Positions 35,597 through 36,882 of a DNA stretch of 36,882 nucleotides are shown in pieces. The stretch's first letter is position 1, and the number at the start of each line of letters is the position of its first letter. The stretch lies in assembly GCA_946491915.1 (NCBI GenBank), contig CAMLYR010000006.1, positions 1 through 36,882 on the forward strand, written 5' to 3'. The position numbers and the translations under genes are program-made. Under the pieces are notes generated by a model. That model did not search any database. It saw only the letters and a program-made list of their open reading frames with translations, and was not told the DNA's origin. This stretch comes from an uncultured Clostridium sp. Its GTDB lineage: Bacteria > Bacillota_A > Clostridia > TANB77 > CAG-508.

Positions 35597-36319
35597 ATGA
35601 AAGATAAAACCATTTTAATTCAAGGAGCAATGGATATTGAAGTTGAATACTTTATTCATAATTTAGAAAGAAAAGAAAAACACACAATAGCAGGTTATGA
35701 ATTTTATACAGGTTACATTCATGCCTCAAAAGTCATTATTTCCAAAACATTAGTAGGTGTTGTGAATGCCACTACTGCAACCACGATTGCTATTTTGACC
35801 TTTCACCCAGATATTGTGATTAACCAAGGAATTGCAGGAGCTCATAAATCAAATATTCATATTGGTGATATTATTATTGGTAAAAAATGTTGCAATATTA
35901 ATGCTTTTTCAATGCCGACAAAAAAAGAAGGGCATTCTTCTAATCCTTTTGAATGGGAGCCTAATAAAAGAGGAAAAGAAATACTAAGTGGAGATGAAAA
36001 ATTAGTAAAGATTTTTCAAGATTTCTTTGAAACAAATCTTGAAAATGCAATTTATACGGGAACATTAGGAAGTGGAGATGTATTTAATCGAGAATATGAT
36101 AGAATTATGTGGTTACAAAACCAATTTCATCATCTTTCTGAAGATATGGAAAGTATTGGAACATATTGTGTATGCAATCAATTTGGAATTCCATGTATTG
36201 GAATTAGAATTATTTCTAACAATGAACTTACAAATGAAAAGTTAGATAAAGAACAAGCAATAAATTTACAAAAACTTTTTATAAATTTTTTCAAAACAAA
36301 ATTATTTGACTTTTCCTAA
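35597..36319 (+). CDS. Nucleoside phosphorylase / MTA-SAH nucleosidase family protein with altered catalytic Asp
   Basis: 240 residues of the PNP/UDP family, closest in layout to MtnN. GAMDIEVEYF aligns with the MtnN active-site stretch (Glu15 for Glu12), INQGIAGAHKSNIHIGDIII with the nucleoside-binding region, GTLGSGDVF with the SGD motif, and EDMES (Glu185) with the substrate-ribose glutamate. The catalytic Asp of the ISD motif is Asn208 here (IISNNE). A strong site, AAAGGAGA, precedes the ATG. It may cleave a different nucleoside or have lost nucleosidase activity. No methionine-salvage gene is nearby. Confidence 0.82.
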   Translation: MKDKTILIQGAMDIEVEYFIHNLERKEKHTIAGYEFYTGYIHASKVIISKTLVGVVNATTATTIAILTFHPDIVINQGIAGAHKSNIHIGDIIIGKKCCNINAFSMPTKKEGHSSNPFEWEPNKRGKEILSGDEKLVKIFQDFFETNLENAIYTGTLGSGDVFNREYDRIMWLQNQFHHLSEDMESIGTYCVCNQFGIPCIGIRIISNNELTNEKLDKEQAINLQKLFINFFKTKLFDFS

Positions 36320-36334
36320 AAATCTATGTATAAT
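36306..36334 (+). promoter_or_regulatory. Promoter of the putative antitoxin RNA
   Basis: TTGACT (36306-36311), 17-bp spacer, TATAAT (36329-36334). It overlaps the last codons of the nucleosidase-family gene and points at a region without a plus-strand gene. Confidence 0.7.
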
Positions 36335-36340
36335 AATTAT

Positions 36341-36420
36341 AGGAAATAAGAAACCACAAAGTGGTTGCCGAGAAAATATGAATAACCATTCCCTCGTCAA
36401 AGCAGAATGGTTATTTTTTA
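36341..36420 (+). ncRNA. Putative antitoxin small RNA (about 80 nt)
   Basis: A short transcript is predicted from the 36306-36334 promoter to the hairpin terminator at 36381-36415. It contains a 5' hairpin AACCACAAAGTGGTT (36352-36366) and is complementary to the stop codon and 3' end of the toxin mRNA. No reading frame with a binding site is visible. The layout, convergent with the toxin gene and sharing a bidirectional terminator, resembles par/Fst-type type I systems. Confidence 0.55.
36381..36415. terminator. Shared bidirectional terminator of toxin and RNA
   Basis: AATAACCATTC (36381-36391) pairs perfectly with GAATGGTTATT (36405-36415). A T-run follows on the plus strand (TTTTTTATT) and a looser one on the minus strand. 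Confidence 0.8.
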
Positions 36421-36534
36421 TTGCCTATGTAGTAAATACCCGATGACGATGACTAAGGCAAAATTTATGATAGTTACTCCTACTAATCCGAAGAAAAGTA
36501 GTTTGATGATGGCTAATAATATTGTTTCTACCAT
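36418..36534 (-). CDS. Small hydrophobic peptide, putative type I toxin
   Basis: 38 codons, from an ATG with GGAGGTGG seven to five bases upstream to TAA just before the terminator. The peptide begins MVETILLAIIKLLFFGLVG, continues as one long hydrophobic span (VTIINFALVIVIGYLL), and ends HRQ. A single membrane helix with a short polar tail fits the build of Fst/TxpA-like type I toxins and holin-like peptides. The strong binding site, long structured leader, own promoter and convergent small RNA support a real gene rather than chance. I cannot assign it to a named toxin family. Confidence 0.65.
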   Translation of the reverse strand: MVETILLAIIKLLFFGLVGVTIINFALVIVIGYLLHRQ

Positions 36535-36623
36535 AGCACCACCTCCGTTGTTAATCTCACAACAAATAGCTGTGGAACAAGTATGTATACATCAAAGAGT
36601 TAAAGGTGGCAACCAACTCTGCT

Positions 36624-36677
36624 TATAACGCTGCCAAATTGCGAAGCAATTTGTGTATTATTCAGGTAAGCGTTATA
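36624..36677 (-). other. Structured leader of the putative toxin mRNA
   Basis: TATAACGCT (36624-36632) pairs with AGCGTTATA (36669-36677), enclosing a hairpin AAATTGC/GCAATTT (36636-36652). A further AGAGTT/AACTCT stem (36597-36620) follows downstream in the mRNA. Confidence 0.6.
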
Positions 36678-36706
36678 TCTAGATATTCTCATTTCCTATG
36701 TTTTAC

Positions 36707-36735
36707 ACTATACAATACTTCTGAATAAAAAACAA
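36707..36735 (-). promoter_or_regulatory. Promoter of the putative toxin mRNA
   Basis: On the minus strand TTGTTT (36730-36735), 17-bp spacer, TATAGT (36707-36712). It gives a leader of about 165 nt before the toxin ATG. Confidence 0.5.
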
Positions 36736-36784
36736 GCGAACATGTAAAATTTTATTTATAAATCTAATTCAAATTCAACAAAAA

Positions 36785-36817
36785 CGTAGAAACACCTGAC
36801 ATATCAGCATTTCTACG
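36785..36817 (-). terminator. Terminator of a minus-strand unit entering from beyond the window
   Basis: CGTAGAAA (36785-36792) pairs with TTTCTACG (36810-36817) around a nested CTGA/TCAG; on the minus strand it is followed by TTTTTGTTG. Nothing else in 36736-36882 can be named with confidence. Confidence 0.6.
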
Positions 36818-36882
36818 CTTCTTTCTATGGAGGCGACAGCCAGAAAATAACCAGCCTCAAAGCCTCTATTTCTACATAGTTT

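Noticed and set aside
36407..36628. Plus-strand open frame of 73 codons at the toxin-antitoxin module
   Set aside because: No ribosome binding site, and it runs antisense through the better supported 38-codon peptide, its leader and its stems.
36775..36882. Minus-strand open frame of 35 codons running off the right edge
   Set aside because: It reads through the terminator stem and ends just beyond it, so it is more likely noncoding. Without the right flank it cannot be called.
36785..36882. CRISPR repeat or Cas12a-type direct repeat (TTTCTAC motifs)
   Set aside because: There are only two or three short TTTCTA matches at irregular spacing, with no repeat-spacer pattern.

Overview
The window is AT-rich bacterial DNA that uses the standard bacterial code: UGA ends several reading frames, and Shine-Dalgarno sites of the AGGAGG type are frequent. 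AddB, fruA-fruK-ptsH-ptsI, a BcrA-type ABC transporter with a two-component system, a CadC-type repressor and a YitT-family protein all point to the Bacillota, most likely a low-GC Clostridia relative. That placement is inference from gene content. There is no rRNA, no intact tRNA, no CRISPR array and no recognisable transposase.

Layout. 210-2633 (+) is leuS, with its own promoter. 2679-4569 holds two uncharacterised genes: a ten-residue-repeat coiled-coil protein (-) and an HExxH protein (+). 4783-9225 (-) carries a GltD-like oxidoreductase, a family 4 uracil-DNA glycosylase, PgeF and an MFS transporter. The MFS gene overlaps the end of addB (9219-12599). 12733-17923 (-) is a fructose PTS cluster, fruK-fruA-ptsH-ptsI. 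18098-18967 (-) is an OGG-type 8-oxoguanine glycosylase. 19161-26447 (-) is a signalling and envelope block: a polytopic GT-C-like membrane protein whose 5' part is cut by an in-frame TAA, an OmpR-type regulator, a BcrA-like ABC transporter, a histidine kinase, an ECF sigma factor with two membrane helices, and a membrane-anchored partner protein. 26548-29843 (-) is rnc, an Elp3-like radical SAM gene, a small anchored protein and a YitT protein. 30037-32345 (+) holds a membrane-anchored glucosaminidase and an anchored protein of unknown function. 32694-35280 (-) is a metal-efflux operon (CadC-type repressor, stand-alone HMA metallochaperone, P-type ATPase) behind a promoter with three operator copies spaced exactly 37 bp. 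35597-36319 (+) is an MTA/SAH-nucleosidase-family protein. The right end carries a compact module that looks like a type I toxin-antitoxin system: a 38-residue hydrophobic peptide on the minus strand and a short convergent RNA sharing its terminator.

Signals beyond ordinary genes. Four dispersed copies of a long AT-rich hairpin share a core reading TCGGYTCAATAC. Their flanking arms differ between copies yet stay complementary in the three complete ones, as expected of a structured RNA or a palindromic mobile repeat. Three of the four begin 18-23 nt after a stop codon on the same strand. Other signals are four TTAAC repeats in front of the ABC transporter genes, short REP-like palindromes at three sites, and a leader in the putative toxin mRNA that can pair with its own ribosome binding site. 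All are read by eye; no alignment or folding program was run.
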